Assembly (NCBI RefSeq): GCF_964340395.1
Contig: NC_135552.1
Coordinates: forward strand, 13,159,694-13,223,693
DNA length: 64,000 bases
Origin: Glandiceps talaboti
Taxonomy: Eukaryota > Hemichordata > Enteropneusta > Spengelidae
Direction of reading: 5' to 3'
Of the stretch, positions 15,311 through 27,419 are shown one piece after another. A program made the position numbers and the translations under genes. The stretch's first letter is position 1; each line of letters opens with the position of its first letter. The notes beneath the pieces are model-generated. The model was not told the DNA's origin. It made no database searches and worked only from the letters and a program-made list of their open reading frames with translations.

Positions 15311-16618
15311 ATGGGACTTGACTTATTGCCGCCCAAATTTACAGGCGATGAAATAGTGAAGAAATGGCTTTGTAAATTCGATGCTTTTATCAGTTTGAAA
15401 GGATACAACGATGGCCAAAGTTTGCATACCTTCACTCTATTGCTCACTGGAGAGGCCGAACGATGGTTTGTATCATTACCAGAAAACGTTGCAGTCAACT
15501 GGGCTTACGTGCGACAGGCTTTCATAGGGCGTTTTCAAGATGGGGGTCCAAGATGGAAGGTGGACCAAGACTTGCAGAAAATCAAACAAAGTGACGATGA
15601 GAATATTGAAGAATATGCGTCTCGTGTAAGGGACATATTGTGTCGTTATGGTAGAGATATTAATGGCGAGGAAATCTTGAGTATTTTTTTGCAGGGGATG
15701 AGACGTTCGTTATTTGGACCTGTTGTTCTGAAAGAGCCAACGAGCTTCAGAGAAGCAGTAAATTTTGCACGTTTAGCAGAAATGGTACAGGATTTGGATG
15801 GTCAAAGGAAAATGGAAGTGGAAAAGTCAACATCGGATCCAGGGGCCAGCGACCGTGACATCCTTCAGCAAACATGTGACTCTCTTACTGACGCACTCAA
15901 CTTGAATACCCGTCTACATGAACAGCTTATTTCGAAGATGACATCACAAGACAAGCCAAACAGGGACGATCAACATTTCACAAGTCATGCGGTAAGACAG
16001 AACACTTTCAAATCTGATCCATACTCTCGAGAACTTAAGAATAATAGAAATGGACCAACTTATGGAGGTCAACAGATCAGATCAGGTGAACCAGTATGTC
16101 GATTATGTAACAAGCCAGGACACACTAGCCCTTCATGTGTAATGCACAGTGATCGTCAGTTAAATAGTAATACATGTAATGCTAACTTGTCTATTAATTC
16201 ACCTACGCTTAGCAGTATTAGTACAAATAAGATGCATAATAGCAATTTGATTAATGTTAGGATTTATGGTAAGAATGTTAATGCTTTGGTCGATACAGGT
16301 TCTTCAGTTACAGTAGTTACGAGTAAATTATTGAAGGAAATACCAGAACTTAGACGTGTACAAATAGTAAAGTCTTCTCATGATTATATAACAGTAGCTT
16401 CAGGTGGTAGGTTACCAGTTCGAGGTTTAATTAATATTCCAGCTATTATAAATAATCGTAGTGTCCTTATGCCAGCTCACCTTGTAGACAATCTTAATAA
16501 GCCGCTAATCATAGGTGTCGATTTCATGAAAATGCATAGAGCGATTATAGATATGGCCAAAAATAAATTGCGTCTTCGTTCGAAGCTATCGTCATGCGAT
16601 CAGCTGACAAATATTTAA
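15311..16618 (+). CDS. gag: Gag-protease polyprotein of element 1
   Basis: A 435-residue frame. Residues about 10-165 align with the gag of element 2 and share the blocks KFDAF, AERW, FIxRF and PRWxVDQ, typical of Ty3/gypsy capsid. One CCHC zinc knuckle starts at residue 263 (CRLCNKPGHTSPSC). A retropepsin active site DTGS is at 328-331, followed later by IIGVDFM. Gag and protease are in one frame, unlike element 2, where pol needs a -1 shift. The frame ends at 16618 shortly after protease, while homology continues in the -1 frame from about 16570, so a single-base indel probably broke it. The product would assemble particles and cleave them, but it lacks all copying enzymes. Confidence 0.85.
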   Translation: MGLDLLPPKFTGDEIVKKWLCKFDAFISLKGYNDGQSLHTFTLLLTGEAERWFVSLPENVAVNWAYVRQAFIGRFQDGGPRWKVDQDLQKIKQSDDENIEEYASRVRDILCRYGRDINGEEILSIFLQGMRRSLFGPVVLKEPTSFREAVNFARLAEMVQDLDGQRKMEVEKSTSDPGASDRDILQQTCDSLTDALNLNTRLHEQLISKMTSQDKPNRDDQHFTSHAVRQNTFKSDPYSRELKNNRNGPTYGGQQIRSGEPVCRLCNKPGHTSPSCVMHSDRQLNSNTCNANLSINSPTLSSISTNKMHNSNLINVRIYGKNVNALVDTGSSVTVVTSKLLKEIPELRRVQIVKSSHDYITVASGGRLPVRGLINIPAIINNRSVLMPAHLVDNLNKPLIIGVDFMKMHRAIIDMAKNKLRLRSKLSSCDQLTNI

Positions 16619-16896
16619 TTCCCGCGAAATCAGAATGTATTATATCTGCGCGGCTTCCATCTCACGTTGGTGATGGAATACTTGGCACCACGCCTAATAT
16701 TAAATCTTTGTGTCACCTTGGCTTAGTAACAGCGCGTGTACTGGCTAAAACTGAGAATGATTTAGTTCCAATTAGAATTGCTAATGCAAGCGACAATGAT
16801 GTTACTTTGAGGAGGAATACAAGGCTAGGTGTTTTTAAACCACTGTCTGAAGATGATCAATTGCATAATATTGACTTGGCCGCTAATCAGATATAA
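16594..16896 (+). pseudogene. pol: Truncated pol fragment of element 1
   Basis: 100 codons in the -1 frame relative to gag-protease. The string KYLIP, a Cys-rich CIISARL and later TARVLAKTEN match element 2 pol just after its protease (KYVIP, CIISAKL, ARVLAST). The match stops where reverse transcriptase would begin, and a stop codon follows. This is the scar of a deletion that removed reverse transcriptase through integrase, preceded by a frame change. Confidence 0.8.
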
Positions 16897-18771
16897 CTTA
16901 AGTGTGTTCACCGATTCTTACATACAAAATTGTTGTCATAACTCATAATTGTAAACCTTGTATCCGACCATATCGTGTACTTACTTTTACCTTTTCCTTT
17001 CATCCTTGGAGTTGCTTTGATGAATATTCTGTTTGATAGAGCTTACTTAGTATATTTTTGTTGGAGTTCTTTACCATAGTATGATTGAGTGTTCAGTATG
17101 ATTGAGTGAATGTTTGTACAGTCTGGCCTGACGCTGAATAATTGTGATGTTATGATCGGGAAATATTCGTTAATTGGCAACTCACCAGACATAAAACTCA
17201 TTACTCATTTATTTCTTTTCATCTGTGTGTGTTCACATTATTTCAATAAATTAGTTCCGAAATAGTAATGTCTCATTTCATTTTGATATCAGAGGTACAT
17301 GTGTTCCTTTTCATGTTTCTAGCTTCCATTTCATTTATGTGTTTGATCATTTCATGCTTTCATGTGTCTGCTGAACTTCAAGTGAAATAGAGTTGTTCAT
17401 TTGTTTTTCATTTGTGGCACTGTTAATAGTTGTGGCAATACTGTTTATTTGTGAAGAAGGTTCCCTTTGTTTGATAGTTCAATTTGGATTATTTGGTTAT
17501 CTCTGTCGATAACATTCCAAGTTCGAATTACAGTTGCAAGTTGTTAGATAGCGGACTTGTTTCATTTAGGTGCTGACAGGCATATCCAGTTTTTGAGTTA
17601 CGGTAAAGTTGGCATTTTCGACTGTTTTAGAGTACTACCGACTTACATGTACTATCAAAAGGTTCCTTGGCAAACCACTTCAGTCCTGGACGCAGGACAA
17701 TGTTATATTGTTTACCTAGGGACAAGCATGCATTCTTTCTGTAGATTGGTTAGTTTACGTTTGTTTACTCATCTCAAGTATGATACGTATATGTGACACA
17801 CGGTGTAGTGGGTTATATAATATTACGAAATACATATTGCGATAAGGCCCTCTGACACGCTTATCTACGAAGTGCTTTATGGGTTGACACAGTCCATTGA
17901 CATTTGCACATTACTTTGTGTGATATAGATATGTATTTACTAGTAATGACGTAGTGATTGACGTTGACTGACTATTTTTATGATAAGAATCCTCTATGGT
18001 TTATTTTACGTATTTGGCGATAATAGGGTGCGCTTGATGTCGTCCTTGAACATATATACAATAACACGGCATCATCTCCCCGCTACTTGCGACATTGTGT
18101 AACCTTTATGGCTTGCGAAAATTACAAATTTATACTATGCTTTAATGCGATAATAATTAGTGATAATGCGTGAGATATATTGTCTTAGACTGGCATACTG
18201 ACTACCGATTATCATTTAAATACTCTTTATTATATGATAGCTTATTAGGTATGATATGTTTACATTTTATTCTTTTATTCGACTCCTTTTACATATTATT
18301 ATTCCATATACCGGAGCAACAATAACTCATTTTGAATTTGATCTGAGATTTATTCAAATCATTAATTTTGGCTGTTTTTCATTAGTTCAATGTAATTATT
18401 AGAATATTCTGTCAAAATTGGAGTTGTTTTTTAAGTGATACTTTTTAACTTATCTGGTGATTTGCAGTGAGGCACTTTACTGCTTTTTGATTGTTTTGTT
18501 GTTACATGGTACTACTAGCAATTTATTTTAACTTTATTTAGTTAAGTCACATGATAACTGATTCAATTTTGATTTACAACAGTGTTGCATTACTACTCTA
18601 GTATTTTATTTCAAGTATTGCATATCAATTTTCGATTCATTTTTTTTCTAACATTTCACTTTCTTTACTTTATATTTCTTAGTTAGGCAAAATGGTAAGA
18701 TATTTTTCGTGAGGGGAGATGTCAATCATTTATGTTGAAGCGAGGGCGCTTCACAGTGAAGGTGGGCGCTG
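16897..18771 (+). other. Noncoding 3' region of element 1
   Basis: No frame of interest. A block ACAGTCTGGCCTGACG at 17118-17133 closely matches ACAGTCTGGCCAGACG in element 2 at 50106-50121, which lies between pol and the next gene there. This implies that the region derives from DNA beyond pol. A purine-rich stretch near 18711-18771 would hold the polypurine tract, but its exact position is unclear. Confidence 0.6.
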
Positions 18772-19462
18772 TGTTACGAGTCACAAATCTAAAATATATC
18801 CATTTAGGACATTTTGGTAAATTTTCATTATGTACTCTAAATTGAAGTCAAAAAGCATTTAAACTTTGTACATACATGATACAGTGACATTCCGTTGCGT
18901 AACAACATAGGTCTTTGACATCTCTACATGGGGTGTTCCTGAATTGTTTGTACCAGGTACAATTGAACTGTCAACAAGTTTTATTATGACATGACTATTT
19001 TATGGTCTTTGAGATATGAACTTGTATAACTAATCTAGGGAAGGTGATTGGATATTAGATCTCAGATGATGTCTTTCATCATAGACTTAAGAATACGTCA
19101 TACTCTAAGAATAGAGAATTTGAGTAAACTTGGAAATGTATTTAAGTTGGGTTTTTAGCCCAGCTCGAGAGGAGAGGCGGGGACGGAGATTGGTCATGTA
19201 ATAAAATCAACCAAGTGGTTAGCTTGGCGTTCGTTGAACCAGATACGTATGTTTCGTTGTGAGTTCTACTCAACACAATCCAAGTCGGTACGGTACCTCG
19301 TAGAAGAGATGGTTTGAGAAGAAACTAGTTGGTCGGCTAATTCAACGTTATAGTCTTAAATGGAACAGACTGACGATTGGAACAGCAGTGCGAGTGAGTA
19401 CTTCCCCGTTTGAACATTTCAATATCGATAAACTGCACAGTAAGCCGATCAACAGCGTTTCA
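18772..19462 (+). repeat. 3' LTR of element 1 (691 bp)
   Basis: Right-hand copy of 14401-15091, with the same length and ends. Confidence 0.95.
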
Positions 19463-20527
19463 GTATAACGAAAATACATGAATAAACAAATAAGTAAAAT
19501 AAAACACAAACAGTACGGACTTGGTTTACCATCGCCATTAAGAAACCTACAGATTTTACATCATTTTGCTGCACTGACTGATAGCAGTCAATTTATGTGG
19601 TATTGTACACAAGATCACACTCCTGGTAGAATTGCCATAATTGTATGCGCATATATTAACATATATAATAGTTGTATGGCGCACGCACCTTGTGATGACG
19701 TGAAAGGGTGGACACACGCAGACTAGACGTACATAATATAACCGTACAAACCAGTGAATATTATGTGGGGTGAGCTTGAGCTTGGCGAAAATGTTCTGCA
19801 TTGAGCAACAGTATCACATATAAAGCTTACAAACCGTGCACCAGGGTAAACGTAACGGCTGAGTAGGAGTGTTCAGTAGCGAGACTGAAACGACCGTCGT
19901 GTTATTGTTGTCTGTCGTTCGGCGGCGAGCTGCGAGCAGCTGTACGACTATGAGGTTTAACTTGAGGTGAGATATGCTGCATTTTAGATGTCTACTCCTA
20001 CATTGTTTCAACCGCCGTTCAAAATTTATGCATTCTGTTCGCATTCAGATATTTTTGTTACTTTTACTCGCGGTAATATAAAAAAAGTGATCATTATAAT
20101 AAACACAGTTTGATGAAATAAATATACACGAGATAATCCATCCCCGATATAGGCCCCATTAGGTTACGGTCTACCGACGACATCGACACTAGTGATGTGT
20201 CGTCGAAATTCTGTCGCTCAGACACTTTATCGCCTTCCAATTATAGAAAACTGTCGCACGTTATAGGCCAATTTTATCATTTTTCTTAACACATATGTCT
20301 ATATATACATACCAGATATTGGAATGGCATAATTGTGCAATTCTGGAAGCTAAATTATAACTATGTGTTGCAAGTATAGTTTTCAATTTATCAATTGTAA
20401 TAACTTGTCCCGTCATATTTATTACAAGTTTATTCAATGACACTTTTTTTTGCAAGAAAACCCAACAATATTGATTCACCTTGTTTTACTTACAGTGTAA
20501 AGACAACAAGATGACGGTAATCATACG
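19463..20527. other. Presumed 5' region of second CS-domain gene
   Basis: Contains a GC-richer, CpG-bearing stretch at about 19840-19966 ending in a good donor (CTTGAG, then GTGAGA at 19967), and an acceptor TTACAG ending at 20495. Together they suggest a noncoding first exon joined to the exon carrying the ATG at 20528. A short upstream frame (ATG 20511 to TGA 20546) would precede that start. All of this is inference. Confidence 0.35.
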
Positions 20528-23206
20528 ATGTCTGGGACAACAGTGAAACTATTAACACAATATGGTAGGTTTATGTTATGAGACATTGGTCTAATATCGT
20601 CTGCTACAACATGTGGAAGATCAAGTTGCAGTGGAGGGCAAAAAAATTAGAGAAAAAAATGTTTTGAATAAAACTTGATTCATTAATTCAATGTATTGAG
20701 GTCAAAATACTCGACCTTTACATTCGATGGAAGTATTTTGCAATGTATCATTTTGATATACCGCATGAACATCAACCACCTGTCTAGGGTCCAAAACAGA
20801 TGTGCAAGTAAATGTATAGACGTAGATGGCGCTGTTGTGTGTGGTATCGTTCTCAGTATACGTTTCGTTTGTAGAGTCCGGAATTACATCTCTACACACT
20901 GAGTTTGTATGGGTTTCAAGGTTTTCTAAAATATACAGTATCAAACATATATGTATAAGTAATATGAAATATTTGACCCCAATCTGCTACTACGCCACCA
21001 AGTGGTAGCGAGTGAACAAGGCTAGATGCTCTAGTTGAAAGCTTTCTTTAACGATTTCTTATTTGCAGTTGTGTGAAATTGGTCAAAAACAATCGTCAGA
21101 ATATGAAATATGTATGTGGAACCCCAGTTGATGCAACTAGCAATGTTCTTACTTTATTTCATTCTGTTTTTATTGTCAACTTAAAACGTTATATTTGATT
21201 TGATTGCCGAGTGACCAAATCGTGACGCTATCAGCATCCCGCAAATTTACAACATGTTGACAAATAATTAAAGTATAAAATGGCCATTCTTTCCACTTAC
21301 AATATTGTTTATAAACCAACATCGGCCAAGTCTATATACAACAACGATAGACTCTCTCACAGCTTCGGGATCATCGCTAGCAGAAAGCAGATGTTTTGTC
21401 TGTACCTATATCATCGAGTCAACCGCACACTTCTATCTAATATCCTTGTACTGTGCGCCCTCATCGACTACATATAGGACTAACCATTCTTTGACGTGTT
21501 ATTGCAACCCTGAGTCTTGGGTCGCAAGTACGTCCAGGAATGGCTAGTCCTATATCGATCATCGATGAGGTACAGTACAAAGCTATTTACAAGTATGCGG
21601 TAGATATCGGTGAATACAAAACAGCGGCTTTCTGCTAACGACTCTCCCAGGGCTGTGAGTGTGTTTACGCCAACGACTAGACATGTAATCATTTAGAGTT
21701 CACTATTTCAAGTTTTCCAGGTACAGTGACATTTAGGTCTCCTGGGGCTTTGATAACCCCCTTTGCAAAACATTGAAATTTATAACTACATTGTAACTCA
21801 GACTACTATTTAGTAGACTACTTATTAATAGTGTAGTCGAATTACACTGTAATGGACATTCTCGGAATTTGTTTACATGCAGAATTCTGGGAGAATTCAT
21901 GTTATGTCTTCATTAAAGTTCGTCTAACTGGTATCACGTGGATGAAAGTGAAAAGAGGACGAGTTGTTGTCAATGTCTCTTTTCAAGACAGGTGAGTTGT
22001 TAATCCTTTATACACTTTCTTGTAAAGGCATCGTCGTGTAAAATCTGTCCAAGAATTGACCATGGACATTTACAACGGTGGAATTATACAACCTAATTAT
22101 GTTAGACAAGTTAAAACAAGAGAGCTGTTATTTCTTCCGCGACACTGCGAAATAATGGCATATCTCCCTCCTTTCTTTTACCCATTACGAGTGTTTAAAA
22201 CCCGTTCCAGTTTATCATAGCACACTTTCATTCCCTTGTATAACTTTATAAAATTGACTGGAATGAACGTTCACTTTACGGTCTATGACGACGAAAGATA
22301 CAAACTCTGAGCACCGATCCATTGTGAATTAGACTCTAATCCGAGAATGCATACGAATCGAACATTTCCTTTGATTCTCATTTCTGGAACTACTATGTGG
22401 AATCATAGACCCTGTATCATGGTGGAATCAACAGTATTGACCAGGTGTATTGACAGAGAAAGATTACACCTTGATAGACTCGTTGTTATATACACTCCTG
22501 TAAGGCACTCGTTACTAGCTAGGTGTATAATTAACTTAGGTGGAATAAAAACCCAACTTCCGATAATATGCGGCCTCAGAAAATAGGTTAGGTAGGACGG
22601 GATTTTATTTCTTTCCATTTTATCTTTTTAATTGTATTTATTTTCGAAAACAAACAAAATATCAGTCAGAATACCCCTTCTGTGATAGTTTGATGAAATA
22701 TATATCACTGGGGAAAGAAAACATAGTGACGTACACTGATGAAGGTCATGAAGACAGAATAATTTATTAATGTTTTTTTTTTAAATGTTCAAAAAATGTT
22801 TAGGGTCGGAGGCTTAAACTTGTGTCGGTCAGGTTATCGGAAACACATTTTTTTCCCTATATGGCCCTATGGATCTTAAGGCACCCCCCCCCCCCGGGAG
22901 CTCAAGCAACGACCAATTTTTCTTTCGTCTATGAAAAGATGTGTGTACATATTTTGCAGCAGCCCTAGTAGTGCTCCCTGAGAATGCTCTCAAGTAGGCT
23001 CGTACGGCATATCCCATTTCCTTAAACTATATATTTTTACCACCCACAGGTCCTTGAGCCTAACAGTATCGGGGGAACTTGGAAACTATAAGCTACCGTT
23101 CAACGATAAAGAATTAAACATGGAAATCATAGGGGATAAAAATCCACTGAGAAGCGTATGGAGGCGACGACATAGCAGATACGCGGTAAGAGACAAGACA
23201 TGGCAG

Positions 23207-23289
<83 letters not shown>

Positions 23290-24030
23290 ACAACAAAGTA
23301 CAGATAGCTTTGAATTATTAGCTCCCGAGATGAAACATTGTTGAAAATGTAATCTCCTTACTTGCAAAGAGTGTTTACTTCTATCCCACAGTTCTCCGTA
23401 CCTTTATTAATAGCAATACATCCCGATAGAGTGTACAAAATAGCACAAGGTTGACTTATTCTGATCATGGATGTCGAGACCATTGCTTTACTGACTGGAG
23501 AATAGTCACGAAACTATACCAAATACAATTACCCGCGTCTTGTTTACTGTTCCCTCCAAGGCAATAGCCATGTGCATTTAGGCCAAAGATAGGTACGTTT
23601 ATCTTCTAAAATCATGAAAACACTTGTTATTGACGTAGAAGTTACTCACTGGGCACAAACATTTTGTACTTATTACCTTCACTGCCACGCATGCGCTCTT
23701 AAGAGAACGTCGTGAGCAGAATGCTCACTTTCAGGCGCACAGATGAGGAAAATTGACGCGAGGCCAAAAATATCAACATGCTAGCTATTTAGTCCACGAC
23801 CTCGAATGACCAAATTCTCCTTAAAAGTTGCTCGCACACATGAGGAATCAGCGCGAGGAAATTGCCATAGGAGTGAAATTTTGCTGATCTGATTATTCTA
23901 GTGTACGTCTGGCTTATGATAGGTACATCCAATAATTTGTTCTTCAAATTGAGATGTTTTTAATTAACCTGTAACCCTATATAATTTGTCCCGCCCTTTA
24001 TCCCAAATCAAAACTCGATGACGACAACGG

Positions 24031-24080
<50 letters not shown>

Positions 24081-24397
24081 CCCCCAACACGTACACTCAA
24101 TTACTTTTGCTGAAACAAGCTACCACTGACACCAACTCGTTTTAGCCGACATTCCTGGTCAGGAAAAAAAACTATAGTAGCGAAAATGATAAAGTGAAAT
24201 GGAGGCTAAACAAGGGTTGTTATTCTTCTCAGTTCATACGTGTTTGTTGATTCTTTCCTCAGGTTAGTGAAAATTACATCAAGTTGACACTTCGGAAAAA
24301 GATCCAGGAATCTTGGATGAATAGAAGCAATGAAGTCATACTATTAGCAGAAAGTAGTGACAAGAGTAGCGGTGGATCGGAAAGTTCTGGAAAGTGA
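20528..24397 (+). CDS. CS-domain (p23/CacyBP-like) small protein, paralogue 2, 4 exons
   Basis: Spliced from coding exons 20528-20564, 21883-21991, 23050-23185 and 24263-24397. Intron phases are 1, 2 and 0, the same as in the gene at 669-2676. The model gives 138 residues and a TGA stop. The product has YVFIKV, then GITWMKVKRG, then SLSLTV, then YIKLTLRKK with a Trp five residues on. These match FADIFIEA, GISWWKVKTG, SFEVTI and IKVILRK of the first gene in the same order. The C-terminus differs: a Ser/Gly-rich tail (SSDKSSGGSESSGK). For exon 3 an earlier donor (GTATGG at 23156) also keeps phase 0 and gives 128 residues, nearer the paralogue in length. Intron 1 contains a long inverted repeat and intron 3 begins with a (GA)n run. 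A poly(A) signal AATAAA is at 24499-24504. Adaptor or co-chaperone function is inferred from the fold only. Confidence 0.7.
21356..21659. repeat. 304-bp imperfect inverted repeat in intron 1
   Basis: The left arm starts CTCACAGC and runs through TAGCAGAAAGC and TGTTTTG. The right arm is its reverse complement and ends GCTGTGAG. The arms are about 150 bases each, roughly three-quarters matched, and meet near 21507. It could be a foldback transposon or a source of a long double-stranded intronic RNA. Confidence 0.7.
23206..23287. repeat. (GA)n microsatellite
   Basis: About 40 GA units starting 20 bases after the exon 3 donor of the second CS-domain gene. Confidence 0.97.
24031..24080. repeat. 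(AAC)n microsatellite
   Basis: About 16 AAC units in intron 3 of the second CS-domain gene. Confidence 0.95.
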
Positions 24398-25294
24398 ACA
24401 CGAATCCAATGTCAAGTTACATGAACTCCACATCAAGTCACAGGTGTATATTGTGTGCTTGCGGTCATCTTTTTCTTCACCACGTTGAAATTTGAATTAA
24501 TAAATAAACTTTCAGAACTAACGCGACCTACAGAAATGGAACATTTAGAAAATATATTGCCGCAACTTTAAATAACAGATTTCTGGTTTGAAATGTCAAG
24601 TTCTCGAATATGTCCATTTATTGTTCAGTTTATACTCTAGCACCAGTTGATTAGAACCCTAACCATGTACTATAGCTTCTTCTTTTTTTCAAAACAAAAC
24701 AAATTAATTTTGAAATTTAATTGGTGAGGTGAGATTGTTTTACTCAGGATTTTCTGAATTTGTAATATTTTGAAAATACACTGATATTTGCTTTGACTTG
24801 GAAAAACATTTTCTAAAATTTACTGGCAAGAACTTTAAAATATTGATCCTGCAGAATGAAGTACTTGACAGTAAAGAAATAAGTTTGTACTAGTGACCTC
24901 TAGTGCAGTCTGCATTACCCTCTTTAAAACCCACGGTTTTTGCTCCCATTGTGATGTATTCAGTTCTACGTACAATATAATAATATCTTCAGCAATTTCT
25001 CTCTCCTGTACTCTGATTTCTGATACTTCTGTACCAGCCGCGTGACATTTTAGACTTTCAACAATGGATTATGTATAGTTGAGAGTCTCAGTGGACTGGT
25101 GTATCTGGATTTAGTTTCTTAAACATTAAGCCTGTTTTTGTTCAGGGACTATTCGTTTTTGTTAACATCTTCCTACTTTGATAGAGAATATTGTAATATT
25201 AAAGTTAAGTTAATAAAATATCAACACGATTATGAATATCCAATACTCTACAGTTGTCTTTCCATAAGTCATGTTTCGCTTAGTTGTAGATGTT
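24398..25294. other. 3' UTR and intergenic, nothing further recognised
   Basis: Begins with the 3' UTR of the second CS-domain gene, with a poly(A) signal at 24499-24504. The remainder is AT-rich with no gene seen. Confidence 0.5.
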
Positions 25295-25410
25295 AAATCG
25301 ATGTCTCCGCCCATATTCTTTGTCACACACGCCATACCTGATGCCACGCCAGGGAAGCCATATCCATATTCTTCCCAATATGTTATTTATATACATTTCA
25401 CCACTCAGTT
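25295..25410. repeat. Partial copy of the repeat that bounds the duplication
   Basis: Contains TCTCCGCCCATATTCTTTG, ATACCTGATGCCACGCCAGG and the following TATGTTATTTATATAC block. All of these recur in the copies at 25955, 31019 and 35983. Confidence 0.75.
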
Positions 25411-25954
25411 GTTAAAACTTTTTTGTGTTATCCTCGGTATTCCATGCTGTATTTGTTTGTTTGTGAAAGCTGTTGTGTTATTTCCGTTTTTGTTTTGTGG
25501 TTTCCTGAATATTTTTTGCCAAATCAAATCAAATCATATCAAATCAAACAGCATGAAAGTAATACAATAAACCTACTTATTTTCGCCACTAGAAAATTTT
25601 GCGTTTTTGCAGCTTCAGCCAGTTCTCAAAGACTAATTTTTATAAATTACCAGACTGGTTCATTGAGGTCATGCACAAGAAGGCATTTTAGTCCCTGTGT
25701 TTTCGTAATCCAGGTATATGAAAATAAGTCTAAGTGAAATGTCTAGGTTCAAAGTGTATACAAGTGTTTGATGCGGTACCATAGCATTCGCATATACTAG
25801 TAGTACATCGACTCGCTGTATATAGTTAGATTGCTGCTCTTCTCAAGCCACATGCCACTGCATAATATACATTGAATGTCACCCGGGTAACTATGGAAGC
25901 GATGCTCCTCCTCGTCTTAGCACCAAATTTTAAAAGTGTGGAATGCGAGCGACC

Positions 25955-26345
25955 CCCTATTCCAATAAATGCAATCTCCGCCCATATTCTGTGGCACACA
26001 CCATATGGATGATGTCACCCTAGGGGAGTGGTGCTCCTCCCCTATCTCGACACCAAGGTGTGAATAGGATATCACAGCCTCCATTCCAATGAATGAGATC
26101 TCCGCCCATTTTGTGGCACACGCTATGAATGATACTACCAATGGAAAGCGTTGCTCCTCCCCTATCCCTACACCGCGTGGCGTGAAAACATGTCTCCGCC
26201 CATATTCTTTGGCACACGCCATACCTGATGCCACGCCAGGGAAGCCATATGTTATTTATATACATTTCACCACTCACTAAACAAAATAGGTGATAAAAAT
26301 TCAAATGCAGAGAGTTGGTACACCCCATATACCACAGCACCATGC
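25955..26345. repeat. Duplication-boundary repeat, copy 1
   Basis: Made of three internal units of about 75-90 bp. Each carries CTCCGCCCAT, a GTGGCACAC-type string and GTGCTCCTCCCCTAT (or a close variant). After them comes a unique tail ending TACCACAGCAC. It is repeated at 31019 and 35983, on either side of the 5-kb units. The family is not one I can name. Confidence 0.8.
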
Positions 26346-26945
26346 ATATATTATATCGACTCGCTGTTGTGTCTATGTATCGTTACACGAGGCAATCGTA
26401 TTACCTTTCACAACTTCAACAGTTCAACCTGTTATCAATGAAAGTACGTACATACGTACGTACGTACGTACGTACAATTAGTTTACCATGTATGTACGAT
26501 AACAAATGGTACGGCTGTGAATTATGTGTTCATCATCATTTTTGAACGCACCGTAAAGGGCGCCCCCAATGTTGGCTTTGCTGGAAGTTCCATAAATCTG
26601 ATTTGTTCTATTACATATATGTAGCTTGACTGACTGTGAGTAGTTCCTCACTCAGAAATGACAGTCTTAATTCTACGAAATATTAAGAAAAAAAAGAAAA
26701 TCTCAGCAATGAAATGCTACTTGTGAAGTAAATGCGTTAGAATGGGACGTTCTTGAAAGTGAAATTATATAGTTAGCTGATTTTAACACTGTGACTAAAC
26801 ATTTATAATATAAAAACTATTGTTGTATGACTTATGCTGAGGTAAGTTATAACTTATTTGTAAGCCTGTCTGTCTTTTTGTCTGGCAGTCACACATGCGC
26901 GCGCATATACAGGAAATCAAGCTGTTAGGGAAGGGGGAGAGAAAG

Positions 26946-27160
<215 letters not shown>

Positions 27161-27218
27161 TAGAATATCGGGAGGGGAGAGGAAAGAAAATAAAAAAAAA
27201 TTGTTTCCAGTTTGATGA

Positions 27219-27224
27219 TTTATT
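27219..27224 (-). terminator. Poly(A) signal of aerolysin-like copy 2
   Basis: AATAAA on the minus strand, about 196 bases after the stop of the gene ending at 27420. The same site exists in unit B. Confidence 0.45.
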
Positions 27225-27419
27225 CTCAAATATCAATATATATACAAAAGTGAGAAGATATAAACATGAAACATGTATATTATAAACAAATGCAATCGAG
27301 TTTGCTAAATAACAATGATAAATTGTATCATGGTGATAACATTAGAATAGTAAATTTGAAATGGCGACACAGAATATGCTTCAATCTCAGTTATTGTGAA
27401 GAATTCAGAGTTTGGAATT

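Larger units (their letters stand above)
14401..19462 (+). mobile_element. LTR element 1: non-autonomous Ty3/gypsy-type retrotransposon
   Basis: A complete insertion of 5,062 bp. Two 691-bp LTRs, 14401-15091 and 18772-19462, look identical by eye. The 4-bp target duplication GTAT occurs at 14397-14400 and 19463-19466. A primer-binding site follows the left LTR by one base. Inside are a gag-protease frame and a short pol scrap in another frame, then about 1.9 kb without coding capacity. Reverse transcriptase, RNase H, integrase and env are all absent, so it cannot copy itself. Matched LTR length and sequence point to recent insertion. It shares its first 16 LTR bases, primer-site register and gag homology with element 2, which suggests that a relative of element 2 supplied the missing enzymes. 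Confidence 0.92.

Noticed and set aside
21280-21692. Similar-looking frames on opposite strands, suggesting a convergent gene pair
   Set aside because: The similarity comes from the two arms of the 304-base inverted repeat in the intron.
25271-25737. Overlapping frames of 99 and 104 codons near 25.3 kb
   Set aside because: The first starts in the dispersed boundary repeat, and both run through AT-rich DNA with an ATCAA-type repeat. No splice or domain support.
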